Positions 31,255-40,915 of a stretch of 51,935 bases of DNA are shown in pieces. The DNA is from Stagonosporopsis chrysanthemi. Its lineage: Eukaryota > Ascomycota > Dothideomycetes > Pleosporales > Didymellaceae. The notes beneath the pieces are model-generated. The model was given only the letters and a program-made list of their open reading frames with translations. It did not search any database and was not told where the DNA came from. The DNA lies in NCBI GenBank assembly GCA_022560025.1, contig JAFISE010000198.1, positions 1 through 51,935 of the forward strand, in the 5' to 3' direction. Position 1 is the stretch's first letter; each line of letters starts with the position of its first letter. Made by a program: the position numbers and the translations under genes.

Positions 31255-32469
31255 ATGTGCGCCCAAACCAGATCCATGAAGCGCAAGTGCTCGCTGAGCG
31301 AGCTCCGAGAAATAAGTGGTCGAAAGAAGAGAGCTGCGGTAACAAGGAAGAAGGTAGGGCTAGCATGCCCGCTATTACAGACAATCCGCCAATATGGACT
31401 GCTTGAGATTATCGTTGCTTGCCTGACTCCAAGCGACCTACTCTCTCTGGCGTTGTCCTGTAAGGCTGTCTACCGCGCTATACTGCCTCGTACCGGCAGC
31501 CTTGAAAATCTGCTCAGTAAAATGCTCTGTTGTGGTAGTGGCATCACTCTTCGACAAAGTTTACACGCCAAGTCGAGTTTCTTCTACCAATACGAGTGCA
31601 CCGAATTCGCACAATGCCGGACGGCCTCTGGTCGCCACGGTATCGAGTCACGCTCCTGCGTCGCCTGCAAAGTCACTACCTGCGACGAATGTCGCATTCA
31701 CTGCGTCTATCAATCCATCTACGAGGCACCCATAGACCCTGGAGATCTTCCAAACTTCTCAGGCTTTGTGATGCTGGACCCGTTCGAGGTCGGGATCCTC
31801 AGTCCGCACCACCTTGCCGCAGAACTCGAACTGAACGAAGATGCCTGTCTACCAAATTGGCAAGACAGAGCAATCGATGCCACGGCAGGCCCGTATCATG
31901 ATCAGGGATTCCTTGATCTTCCCTTGCAGTTTGATCAGGCTGGCACACCAGAAAAGATCAGCGACGTAATCGATGTGGATCTAGGAGTTGTTTCTCTAAC
32001 ATCCTGGTCCGGGACATCGCAATTCGGTTTTCCAGCTCCCGTGCTGCGTTCACTATGCAGGGTCGCCGAAGAGCGAAAGCTGTTCCTTTGCGAAAGCTGC
32101 TTCACCAACGCGCTAAAGGGCTACAAATCTCTTGATCCCGAACTTCCGAAGCTCCCTTGGCTTGATAGACCATTTGAAGAATCCGCCGGAGGAACACTCA
32201 AGGAGTGTCACTGCTCGCTACGGAGTCAGATTCTGGACCGCTGGCAATGTATAAAATGCTACGCGAAAGAACAGTCGACCATTGAAGACATTTACAGTAT
32301 GGCGCCGGAACCGGAGTATCAGGAATGCCGCTGTGGTCAGCCTGCAAACAAAACAGTGTGTATGTGGTGTTGGGGCGAGGTCGCCGAGAGGAGCGATTCT
32401 ATCGAGCGTGCAACATTTGCCGACGATTTGAGTGTAAGGGCAGAAGCAGGGGACTCTGAGGAAGAGTAA
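31255..32469 (+). CDS. F-box-like, Cys-rich protein
   Basis: This is a 404-aa intronless frame. After a basic N-terminus (MKRKCSLSELREISGRKKR), residues about 45-80 (YGLLEIIVACLTPSDLLSLALSCKAVYRAIL) resemble an F-box, the motif that docks Skp1 in SCF ubiquitin ligases. The rest carries several Cys pairs: RSCVACKVTTCDECRIHC near 130-150, LCESC near 280, CHCS, CIKC, CRCG and CMWCWGE near the end. These could bind zinc. This architecture, an F-box-like helix region plus scattered CxxC motifs, is common in fungal hypothetical proteins. The target is unknown. It ends in an acidic tail (GDSEEE). Confidence 0.75.
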   Translation: MCAQTRSMKRKCSLSELREISGRKKRAAVTRKKVGLACPLLQTIRQYGLLEIIVACLTPSDLLSLALSCKAVYRAILPRTGSLENLLSKMLCCGSGITLRQSLHAKSSFFYQYECTEFAQCRTASGRHGIESRSCVACKVTTCDECRIHCVYQSIYEAPIDPGDLPNFSGFVMLDPFEVGILSPHHLAAELELNEDACLPNWQDRAIDATAGPYHDQGFLDLPLQFDQAGTPEKISDVIDVDLGVVSLTSWSGTSQFGFPAPVLRSLCRVAEERKLFLCESCFTNALKGYKSLDPELPKLPWLDRPFEESAGGTLKECHCSLRSQILDRWQCIKCYAKEQSTIEDIYSMAPEPEYQECRCGQPANKTVCMWCWGEVAERSDSIERATFADDLSVRAEAGDSEEE

Positions 32470-32876
32470 TGGTTGATGAACCCCCATGATCACGAGAAAC
32501 ATGATCTAACGTTGGCATCAAGTATGCCTCGATGAGAAACGGGAGGGTGAATGGACGCGGTGATACCCAGCGGACACTTGTACAACACGATCGTAAGACT
32601 CTCAGCTCATTGTAGGTAATAAGCATATCTATCATTGTACTACTACGAGATTACGAACGTCGTGAAACTCTCATTGCATCCTCTCTTAGGTGACCGCCGA
32701 CCTGCAGACGGGTTTGATCAACCAAATCCACCTTGAGTACATGCTAGATGCCTTCATCATGAGTACCCAGGGCCCCATATTAAGGAACTATCATAAAGAC
32801 TGCAATAAGCCAAAGCCTGAAGCTGCGTTGTGGCACACATCCTTCGGTGCTTAGCGAAGGATAATGCCGCCGTAGA
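32470..32876. other. Convergent intergenic gap
   Basis: This stretch lies between the 3' ends of the F-box-like gene and the membrane-protein gene. No feature seen. Confidence 0.5.
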
Positions 32877-33706
32877 TCATTCCCGACGCTGCTCGGGCGT
32901 GTACAGAGAGACCTGACCTGCAAAGAACAACACGATAGAACTGAGAGCCACGACTGTGAACGTCAACGCAACCTGAAAATATGGTCAGCTCAACGCTTTT
33001 TGATAATGAAGCACGGGTCAACTACCTTTGAGTTATCATCCCACCATTGCGCAGAGTCGAGATGCCGAGTCGCGGACCACACGTGAAGAAACATGCCAAT
33101 AATCATGCTAACAGTAGCTGTCGTTAGGAACATCACCGGCATTTGCCAGGTAAAGACCTGGAGCAAGCTAGGTGTCCGACGACCTGACTTCTTCGAGTGC
33201 TTCCGTTCGCCATTTTTCTTGGCCAGCAGCCTACGAATACCATCTAAGCCATCGCGATGCGCAGAGAGTCGATGAAGTCGAACGGTCTGATCAGCCGCGG
33301 TCAAGATGCTGAACAGCGATAGAATGATACCACAGTACCAGGCTGTCCTGATGGGCCAAGGTGATTCACGTCCGCTAGGCAACACTTGAGGCCAGCTTCC
33401 GGTCGACGTAAGCACCCCTGCAAGTAGAGCAGCAACAACACCGATGAAACTCAACTCGCTGAGCTTGTTGTCCCTCCATTTGACGGTCAGCTCGTCCTTC
33501 TCTTTCTCATCTTCAGTATTGAGCAGGATCTCAATTGGGTCGTACGTGGCTGCGTCAGGTGCATATATGCCGCCGCCAAAGAAATGTAAGATCGTCCAGA
33601 AGGTGGAGTGGTCATTGTCGGGTTTCGCAGCATGAGAGGAGCTCCTCAGCATCGGTGAACGTTCGTCTGCTGCATCACCGCCTTCAACGTCGGAGTCATA
33701 CGTCAT
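32877..33706 (-). CDS. Four-helix integral membrane protein
   Basis: Exons 33706-33026 and 32972-32877 join to 258 aa; the 53-nt intron runs GTAGTT to CAG. I start at MTYDSDVEGGDAADERSP rather than at an upstream ATG because the upstream extension is low-complexity. Four hydrophobic segments are visible: LSFIGVVAALLAGVLTS, TAWYCGIILSLFSILTA, MPVMFLTTATVSMIIGMFL and, in the second exon, VALTFTVVALSSIVLFFA. The N-terminal tail is acidic and Ser-rich, and a basic loop (KKNGERKHSKKSGRR) follows the second helix. I recognise no family. The layout resembles fungal small membrane proteins of unknown role. The gene is divergent to the isomaltase gene. Confidence 0.75.
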
Positions 33707-34224
33707 CGTCCGCCGGCTTGATTTTCGGTGGTACTGGCGGGAGAATTTGGAACGCGAGGACGCAGTGTGTATTGCAAATGATATAAAGGCGCGTATCACT
33801 GCATGGAAAGCGGGAAAGCGAGAAAACGAGAGCAATTACCCACGTTATGTACATTACAACGATACCTTGATAGTGGAGACAGGCGTTGGCAGCGTGACCG
33901 ATGACGATTGCTAGGCGCGTCTACGCCCCTGTCGTACACCACCAAAACTCCTGCGAAATCAACAACAAAGTCGCGAAACAACTGAAGGCCATCTAATTCG
34001 TACAGACGCAGGCCACCGAGGTTATCGGAACGGCGCCAAATGCGTCGGTTGCAAAGGAGGTCTAATAGTGGGGCGCTTTCGGCCACCCTCCTGCCCGCCG
34101 AGACGCGATGAGCTTTGGGGTTTTGCGTATCGCTCCACAGGTCATGACGTGCCCCGCCTGAGAGCCTACTTAACAGCATTTAGCTCGCGCCTCCGCAATC
34201 AGACACGTTGCAAGAATCATCATC
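33707..34224. other. Divergent promoter region
   Basis: This 518-bp region sits between the divergently transcribed membrane-protein and isomaltase genes. No RNA gene or repeat seen. Confidence 0.5.
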
Positions 34225-36122
34225 ATGTCGGCTACAAGGAAGGACCTCTACGTTGGTACAGACAAGCATCGGTGGTGGAAAGAAGCGGTGGTTTACCAAG
34301 TAGGCTATGCAGTCAGTTTGAACGTGTTGGACGCTCACACGAACTCTAGGTTTACCCTGCATCTTTCAAAGACACCAATGGCGATGGCTGGGGAGATGTG
34401 CCTGGCATCACGCAGAAGCTCGACTATCTGAAAGATTTGGGTGTTGATGTTATCTGGGTTTCGCCAATCTACAAGAGCCCACAGGCTGATATGGGTTACG
34501 ATATCGCCGACTACGAAGACATCGATCCGAGCTACGGAACGCTGCAAGATGTCGACAACCTGATCAAAGAGATCAAAAAGCGTGGCCTGAAGTTAGTGAT
34601 GGACCTGGTCGTCAACCACACCTCTGAGGAGCACGCCTGGTTTCTTGACTCACGATCTTCCAAGGAGTCTTCGAAGCGAGACTGGTACATTTGGAAGCCT
34701 GCCAAGTACGATGCAGATGGAAACCGTCAGCCACCGAATAATTGGGCTCAAATTCTCGGCGAAGCAAACTCTGCTTGGACTTGGGACGAGAAGACTCAAG
34801 AGTACTACCTATCGTTGTTCACGCCAGAGCAGCCGGATCTGAATTGGGAGAACCCGGCAGTCAGAGAAGCCGTACACGATGTACTCCGGTTCTGGCTCGA
34901 TCGTGGTGTGTCCGGCTTCCGCATGGACGTCATCAATTTGATCTCCAAGGTGCAGTCTTTCCCCGATGCCGAGATCACCGTCAAAGAGAACAAGTACCAG
35001 CCAGGGTCCAAATTCTTCGCAAATGGACCCAGGCTGCACGAGTTCCTCAAAGACATCAACCAAAAGGTGCTGTCCAAATACGACACGCTTACAGTTGGTG
35101 AGATGCCTTTTGTACGCGACGAGGATGAGATCATCAGAGTTGTCGGAGCCGAGAGCAAAGAATTGAACATGATCTTTGCTTTCGACATCGTGGATATCGA
35201 TAATGTGCCTGGCGACTTCAAGTTCACCCTCCACCCTTGGGATGCACGCGACGTGAAAGAGATCATCAATCGTTTGCAGCGTTTGATGCTCGAACGAGAT
35301 GGCTGGAACTCAATCTTCATCGAGAACCATGATCAGCCGCGCAGCGTCAGCAGATACACAGATGACAGCGATGAGTTCCGTGAATACGGCGCGAAGCTAC
35401 TGTGCCTCATGCAAACCACTCTCGCCGGCACTCTGTATGTTTACCAGGGCGAGGAGATTGGGATGCGTAACGTTCCTCCAAGCTGGGATCAATCGGAATA
35501 CAAGGATATTGAGAGTATCAACTTCTTCAAAAAGTCAGTCTAACACTCATCTTCAAAAGCACGGCTCAGGCTAACATTACGTAGATACCGGGATATGTAC
35601 CCCGGCAACGAAGAGAAACAGGCTCTGGCCCGCAAGATCATGCAGAAGAAGTCCCGCGACAACGCTCGCACGCCTGTGCAATGGACATCCGAGCCGCACG
35701 CTGGCTTCACATCGCCCACCGCCAAACCTTGGATGCGCGTTAACGATGACTATAAGACCGTAAACGCGGCTGCTCAGCTCGAAAACCCTACTCCCGAACC
35801 GGGTATGCTCTCTGTTCACGCCTTCTGGAAGCGTGGTCTGGAGTGCCGCAAGGAGAACAAGGATGTCTTTGTGTATGGCGACTTCCAGCTGCTGGACCCC
35901 GAAAACAAGAATATCGTTGCGTATAAGCGGTGGAGCGAAAAGAACGCTTTCGTCACGGTGCTCAATCTTAGCGGTGAGAATATTGCCTGGGATGGGTTGG
36001 GTGACTCAAAGGTCAAGAAATGGGTAGCTGGCAACTACGACGAGACGCAGATTGATGGCAAGGCAAAGAGCGGATCGCTGGAGTTGAGGCCCTGGGAGGC
36101 GCTGCTGGGTATGCTCGAGTAA
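34225..36122 (+). CDS. Isomaltase/oligo-1,6-glucosidase (GH13)
   Basis: Exons 34225-34299, 34350-35533 and 35585-36122 join to 598 aa; the introns are 50 and 51 nt, the second with a GTCAGT donor. The GH13 barrel is complete: DLVVNHTS (region I), nucleophile D218 in GFRMDVIN, acid/base E276 in TVGEMPF, and transition-state D353 in ENHDQPR. The residue after the nucleophile is Val (V219); Val here marks alpha-1,6-active isomaltases and oligo-1,6-glucosidases, whereas Thr or Ala marks maltases. There is no signal peptide, so the enzyme is intracellular and would hydrolyse imported isomaltose-type sugars. No sugar transporter gene is adjacent. Confidence 0.95.
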
Positions 36123-36837
36123 GTCACTACTATAAAAGTGGTACAGCCATAACTATTACTTTCGTGACTGGCGGAAGTAGATAATAATACGCTTGGAGAT
36201 TGTTACGCAGTTGATCATTTCCTACATGAGATCCCCAAGTCTTGAGAAGGTCGAAAACTCTAACACGGCTCGCGTTGCTCAAGAGCGTTCATTAGAATCG
36301 TGCTGCAAGACAGAGAACTGCCAACATCTTTCATGGCCATCATTAGTAATGCAAACTGCGCGGTGAGCATCCACAATTGATAGTGATCAGCAGAACGATG
36401 TCTTTTGATTGGTTCATAGCCGTTCCGAGATGGCCGCGCTAACGCTCCTTTGGAGCAATGTCGACATGATCCACACATATCCACTTCCAGTACTTCGGGC
36501 AATCTTCTCTTGCATTACAGAGCTTTCCAAATTTGTTCATTACGAGCTTCGATTGTCGTTTACAAGACTGGACGTTCCTGGTCCCTTAGATGTGCTCAGT
36601 GCGGTCCAAGACATGGCCGACCAAGTGAAGCTCGATGCGTGTTTTGAAGCTTTCGACTCTCTACACGCTCACACCAGACCTCTCAAGAATATGGCATTCC
36701 ATGTTGGCAATGACGCATACCCTTGCGCGATATCCATTTGTGTGCCATCACGACCTGCTTGAGCCCTGCTCGTCCAACTGGTGTCAATCCCCCATGGCAA
36801 CGTCGCACCACCAAGAAGCAACGCTGTTGGACACTCT
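36123..36837. other. Convergent intergenic, 0.7 kb
   Basis: It contains a 117-aa plus-strand frame (36409-36762) without a recognised domain, plus the 3' ends of both neighbours. No repeat seen. Confidence 0.4.
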
Positions 36838-39048
36838 TCAGACCCCACCAGACGGTCCCCTCCTCCTCGGAAACATATGAGTGTTGTATGGCTCCAGCTT
36901 AGGTGGACTCGCAACCCGCATCGGTGCGTTCCTCGCAGCCTGTGCCCGGAGGTCCTCTATCGAACTTTCCGGTGTCAAGTTGCCAAGAGCGGCGCGGATG
37001 TTCTCCCTAGACACAATTCGGAGCATCTCGTGCGTGACCTCGTTCTCACGCAGAGGGAGACGGCGAGGTAACTGCTCGGACATTGGAGCACGCTTTGACA
37101 GCCAGCGTTCGGGGCTCTTTGGTGGAATCGGCGGTGCGAGTTCGGATGCGACATGCGTTGGGCGGGTGTGTATCTCAGGGTCTTCTAGACCGGGCCATAC
37201 AACAGGCTTGGGAGGTTCGCTCGGATTCTCAGCGTTTGCAGAGCGGGATGCAGCTTTGTCGCGGCCGCTGTTATTCGATGCAATGCGCACCTGAGTGGCG
37301 TACGGTGGTGGAATCTTGATGGGCACAGGCAGGCGGCTTCGTTGCTTTGGCGGTTTCAGATCTTCGACGTCCGCATCACTGCCGTTGCTGAACTTCCTAG
37401 AGTGCAAGTTCGTCAAGCTGATCTCATCCTGGTAGCCATTACCTTCGTAGCTGGGATGACGGGGCTCTGAGGGAGACCTTCTAGATCTCAGCATTGGCTG
37501 CGGCATTGGCTCACCACAGTGGCCAGGACCTTGCTTCAAGGGAGGTGGGATAGCACTCGGAGCCCCCATGGGCGACCAGATATGATTCTCGGGGTCGTTG
37601 CCGGCCAGAGTAGCCTCGGACGTGCCCTCGCTGAACGGGTTCGATCTGCTGACTGATGTGTACACACTCTGTTCCGAGAGCTGCTGCTTCAGCGACTCTG
37701 GTCGTCGCAGACGACGTTTCGCAGGTAGCGGCCATGCGTCATCGTCTGGCAGACTCGTACCTGTCACAGCTGTCTTTTGAGAGAACGGGCTCTCCTGGTC
37801 AGACTCATAGTCAATGATGCGAACCGGTCGGGTTATGCCGTGCAACGGACTCCTGGGCTCCTGAATATCGTAGTGAGAAACGGGTGCAGAACGTCGAAAA
37901 TGCGTTTTTACCTCTTTCGGAATCTTAGGAACATATGAGTACTTGCCGTACGGGATCATGGGCGTCTTGGGGGTATCCGGTGTCTTTGAACGTGTTGCAG
38001 GAAGAGGCGACTGCTGTTCAGGCTTGCCGAACACACTGCTCCCGACATTTGTTGACAGCGACCTTCTGATGCTGTCGGAGTAGCGCTTGAGTGGGCTGGA
38101 ACTGACTTTGCTTGATGACGACGACTTGACTGGCGACCCATTGCTCTTGCTCTCAACTTGCTGAACAATCTGCGGCTGATATCGCGGCACGTACTGCACG
38201 ACCTCGGGCTTGGTGACTGTCTTCCTGTAGGCAGCGCGCTCTCGCTGAACTTCCAACCACTCGTTCATCTTCTGCTTGAAGCGCGGGCGTTCGACTAGGC
38301 CTCCGTATTGTGGATACACATCGCGCAGTTCCCGCTCTGCTTCATCGTAGTTCTTCTTTGTCAGCACAGTCTGGCTTGCGCCGCGGACGTGCGCTGGCCT
38401 GGAAACCACCCTAAATGGCGTCGGTGAGTTGATAACCCCATCAGGCATACTTACATTCCCCTCAGGAAACGCAAGGCGGCTAGGATAGCGTTCTTCTATG
38501 AAAAGCGCAAAGCGACCATAGTGCCTACGGCCTTTCACGCTGTAGCTCGCGCGCACGGCCTGGACAATGGGGACGAATACATCTTCCCAAGCTGTGCAGA
38601 CATTTCTGAGCTCGAAGTACCGGAAGCCAAATGGACTGTGTGACTTGCCCACACAGAACGTCTGGAGTAGCCAGGCATACAAATGCTTCTCGTGCTCCGC
38701 AGGTCCCCACTTGCTCTTATTGATCTCGAAGTTAGCACCGGATCGCTCTGCGCGTGGGTCGTGTCGCATCACGCCTTGGTCGAAGTGGGTGTAGAACCAC
38801 AGGATGTCCATGCGCGTGATAATACTCAGTTCATCAGAGTGAAGACTACCGACAAGAAGACAAGCATCGCGGTATGCAGCCCAAGGCACGAGGAAGGCTG
38901 TGGTCGCAAGTAGGCGCTCCTCCAAGTCAGTGATGGAGGGCAAATCTAAGAGTGTTAGAGCGCGCCGCAAGTTCGGTGGGATCTTGCTGGCGGAGCCGCG
39001 GAACATGTCGCGAAAGTTTGTGATATTGAGTGAGGGCGCGTACGACAT
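36838..39048 (-). CDS. Large unknown protein with disordered Ser/Pro-rich tail
   Basis: This is a 736-aa intronless frame starting MSYAPSLNITNFRDMFRG. The first 200 residues look folded: helical and aromatic-rich, with ILWFYTHFDQGVMRHDP, HLYAWLLQTFCVGKSHSPFGFRYFELRNV and RHYGRFALFIEERYPSRLAFPEGN. The remaining 500 are low-complexity, with poly-Ser (SSSSSKVSSSPLKR), many Ser-Pro sites, basic clusters and repeated Pro-rich segments such as PPIPPKSP that could bind SH3 domains. No known domain is recognised. The pattern (conserved helical head, phospho-site-rich tail) is typical of fungal cytoskeletal or signalling scaffolds, but this is a guess from composition. Confidence 0.72.
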   Translation of the reverse strand: MSYAPSLNITNFRDMFRGSASKIPPNLRRALTLLDLPSITDLEERLLATTAFLVPWAAYRDACLLVGSLHSDELSIITRMDILWFYTHFDQGVMRHDPRAERSGANFEINKSKWGPAEHEKHLYAWLLQTFCVGKSHSPFGFRYFELRNVCTAWEDVFVPIVQAVRASYSVKGRRHYGRFALFIEERYPSRLAFPEGNVSMPDGVINSPTPFRVVSRPAHVRGASQTVLTKKNYDEAERELRDVYPQYGGLVERPRFKQKMNEWLEVQRERAAYRKTVTKPEVVQYVPRYQPQIVQQVESKSNGSPVKSSSSSKVSSSPLKRYSDSIRRSLSTNVGSSVFGKPEQQSPLPATRSKTPDTPKTPMIPYGKYSYVPKIPKEVKTHFRRSAPVSHYDIQEPRSPLHGITRPVRIIDYESDQESPFSQKTAVTGTSLPDDDAWPLPAKRRLRRPESLKQQLSEQSVYTSVSRSNPFSEGTSEATLAGNDPENHIWSPMGAPSAIPPPLKQGPGHCGEPMPQPMLRSRRSPSEPRHPSYEGNGYQDEISLTNLHSRKFSNGSDADVEDLKPPKQRSRLPVPIKIPPPYATQVRIASNNSGRDKAASRSANAENPSEPPKPVVWPGLEDPEIHTRPTHVASELAPPIPPKSPERWLSKRAPMSEQLPRRLPLRENEVTHEMLRIVSRENIRAALGNLTPESSIEDLRAQAARNAPMRVASPPKLEPYNTHMFPRRRGPSGGV

Positions 39049-39280
39049 CTTACGAGGTGGAAAGTGAGTAGGGTGGATGAGGGTGAGATTTCGAGGGAAT
39101 TATAGCTGCCTATAGCTAGGCAAAATTCTTGAGTGAAAGTAAGAGAGAAGTAGGGTTGGTGCGCAATCACGGCTTCACCTAGCTTTTGAAAGGCTTTAGA
39201 CTGACGAATAGCATCATGGCTGTCCAAGAGCCATAAGCTCTATTGTAGAGGCATCCTCACCCTCTCGCCTGATCTCCGGA

Positions 39281-40072
39281 ATGAAGCGAGACCGCCCTCA
39301 CCACTTTACCTTATACCTTGGCTCAAAGGTCCACTCTCTGAGCTACTGCTTGCTCCCGGAGCACGTCACCGAATGCTGCTTTGATCCATATCACGGCAGC
39401 ATGACTCCCCGTTACCTTCTACGAGAGCGCGGAGAGCGTCAGGCAAAGCAAGCTCTACCAGAAGATTCTTCGACGATAACATCAGAGACCAGCAACGCCG
39501 GTCCAATAGAGCTTCAAGATCGCGAACTGGACTCAGGTGAGTATTCGGCCTGTTCAAAGACCGTTCGCTGACAAGCAGGTAGCATCTTCGATGCGTACAA
39601 GATTGACAAGCACAGTAAATCAAGTATATCTAATGGATAAGGTCTTAACTACTGACATGCTCAGGCCACAGCACTGCGACGCCGCCTCGTCGCTCAAAGT
39701 ACGGAACTTGCTGTTCTTGAGAATGAGGTCACGGAACTCGAGGGTCAGATCACGAGATTCGAGAGTCTTATCACGAAGTCCAACGATGACAACGTAGAAG
39801 TTCAGAACGCTGCCCAGGCAAATCGCATACTAGAGATTGAACTCCAGACCACCAACGGCAAGTTGAAGACAGCTCAGAAACTAGCCTTTAAATTAGCCCA
39901 GAAATTGCACAGTCAAGAGCGTAACCGTTATGGACTACAGGCAAAGCTGCAGCGGCTGCGGAAGAGATTTCAGATGGACAACGCAAGACTAGTGAAGGAA
40001 CATAAGTTGAGAAGGACAGCAGAGAGGAAGCTCAAAGACTACATCGATGCTCAGAAGGACATTGCTTCGTGA
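39281..40072 (+). CDS. Coiled-coil protein of unknown function
   Basis: I join exons 39281-39536, 39579-39623 and 39672-40072 to 233 aa; the introns are 42 and 48 nt with GTGAGT and GTATAT donors. The acceptor at 39671 was chosen because it keeps the coiled-coil frame open. An in-frame ATG at 39401 (MTPRYLLRERGERQ) is a credible alternative start. From about residue 102 the protein is a continuous coiled coil: LRRRLVAQSTELAVLENEV, ITRFESLITKSNDDN, IELQTTNGKLKTAQKLAFKL, then a strongly basic stretch (LQAKLQRLRKRF). No family is recognised. The exon structure is moderately sure, the start less so. Confidence 0.6.
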
Positions 40073-40915
40073 TGTGCACAAATTCGTGTTAGAATGGAAA
40101 TGGGTCGGACTGCGGTGATAATGGCATAGGCATTAGTATGGGTTTTTCCAACAAGCTTGGACACATGGACGAGCGACTGGGCTCAAACTAGGGTACGTGT
40201 TCCACGCGCAAAGAGGATAACATATCATCCCCCACTTCTATCGCCGATCGTCTTCTCAGTTGCATGTTCAGATGATCAGCAGTTGTGTCAAAAGTTATTG
40301 CATTCTTCCTAACGTATGTTGAACTTCATGGTGTCTTGAAAACTCCTCCAACAAGCCCTCTCGCCGTTCCCATGAAAAGCGGTATACAAAAGAGCAAATA
40401 TGACCCACGTTTTAAGTATGGCACCGACGACCAACAGTATGATGATAGTCATTTATGTACGACAAGCATATCTGAGCCGATCTTCAGATAACAGCTCGAC
40501 CGCATTTTATCACTCGCAATAACCTGCACCCTGAAGTTTACAAGGTGCAATCTCTGGAACGCGGACGCAGGTGAGGTCGATAGGCACGAGCTTATTACAG
40601 CTGCACCGCAAAATCCTTGCTATGGAAACGATCAGTGCGCGCGGCAACCCAGTCTTGAAGTGCACCTATCACTGCCGAACTAGCGATGGGGTTGTGTGGA
40701 CTTGTAGCTAACAGCAAAGCAGCAATCGTTAGACCCTGTCTCAATTGCTGGTTGGGACCGTTGCTGCATAGAAAACACAACTGAAGTTTGGAAGCGTGAA
40801 CCCCTGCCATCCAGTTTGCCCGTGGTCTCGGCGTATAGATAATAATATACTCGAGTGCCATTTCGTTTCAATAAAAGCATTTGTACATGAACTTAATTGC
40901 CATAAAATCAGCACA
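40073..40915. other. Intergenic, 0.8 kb
   Basis: Short frames only (for example 40285-40491 plus, 40595-40861 minus), none convincing. It holds the promoter of the zinc-module gene at 40916. Confidence 0.45.
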
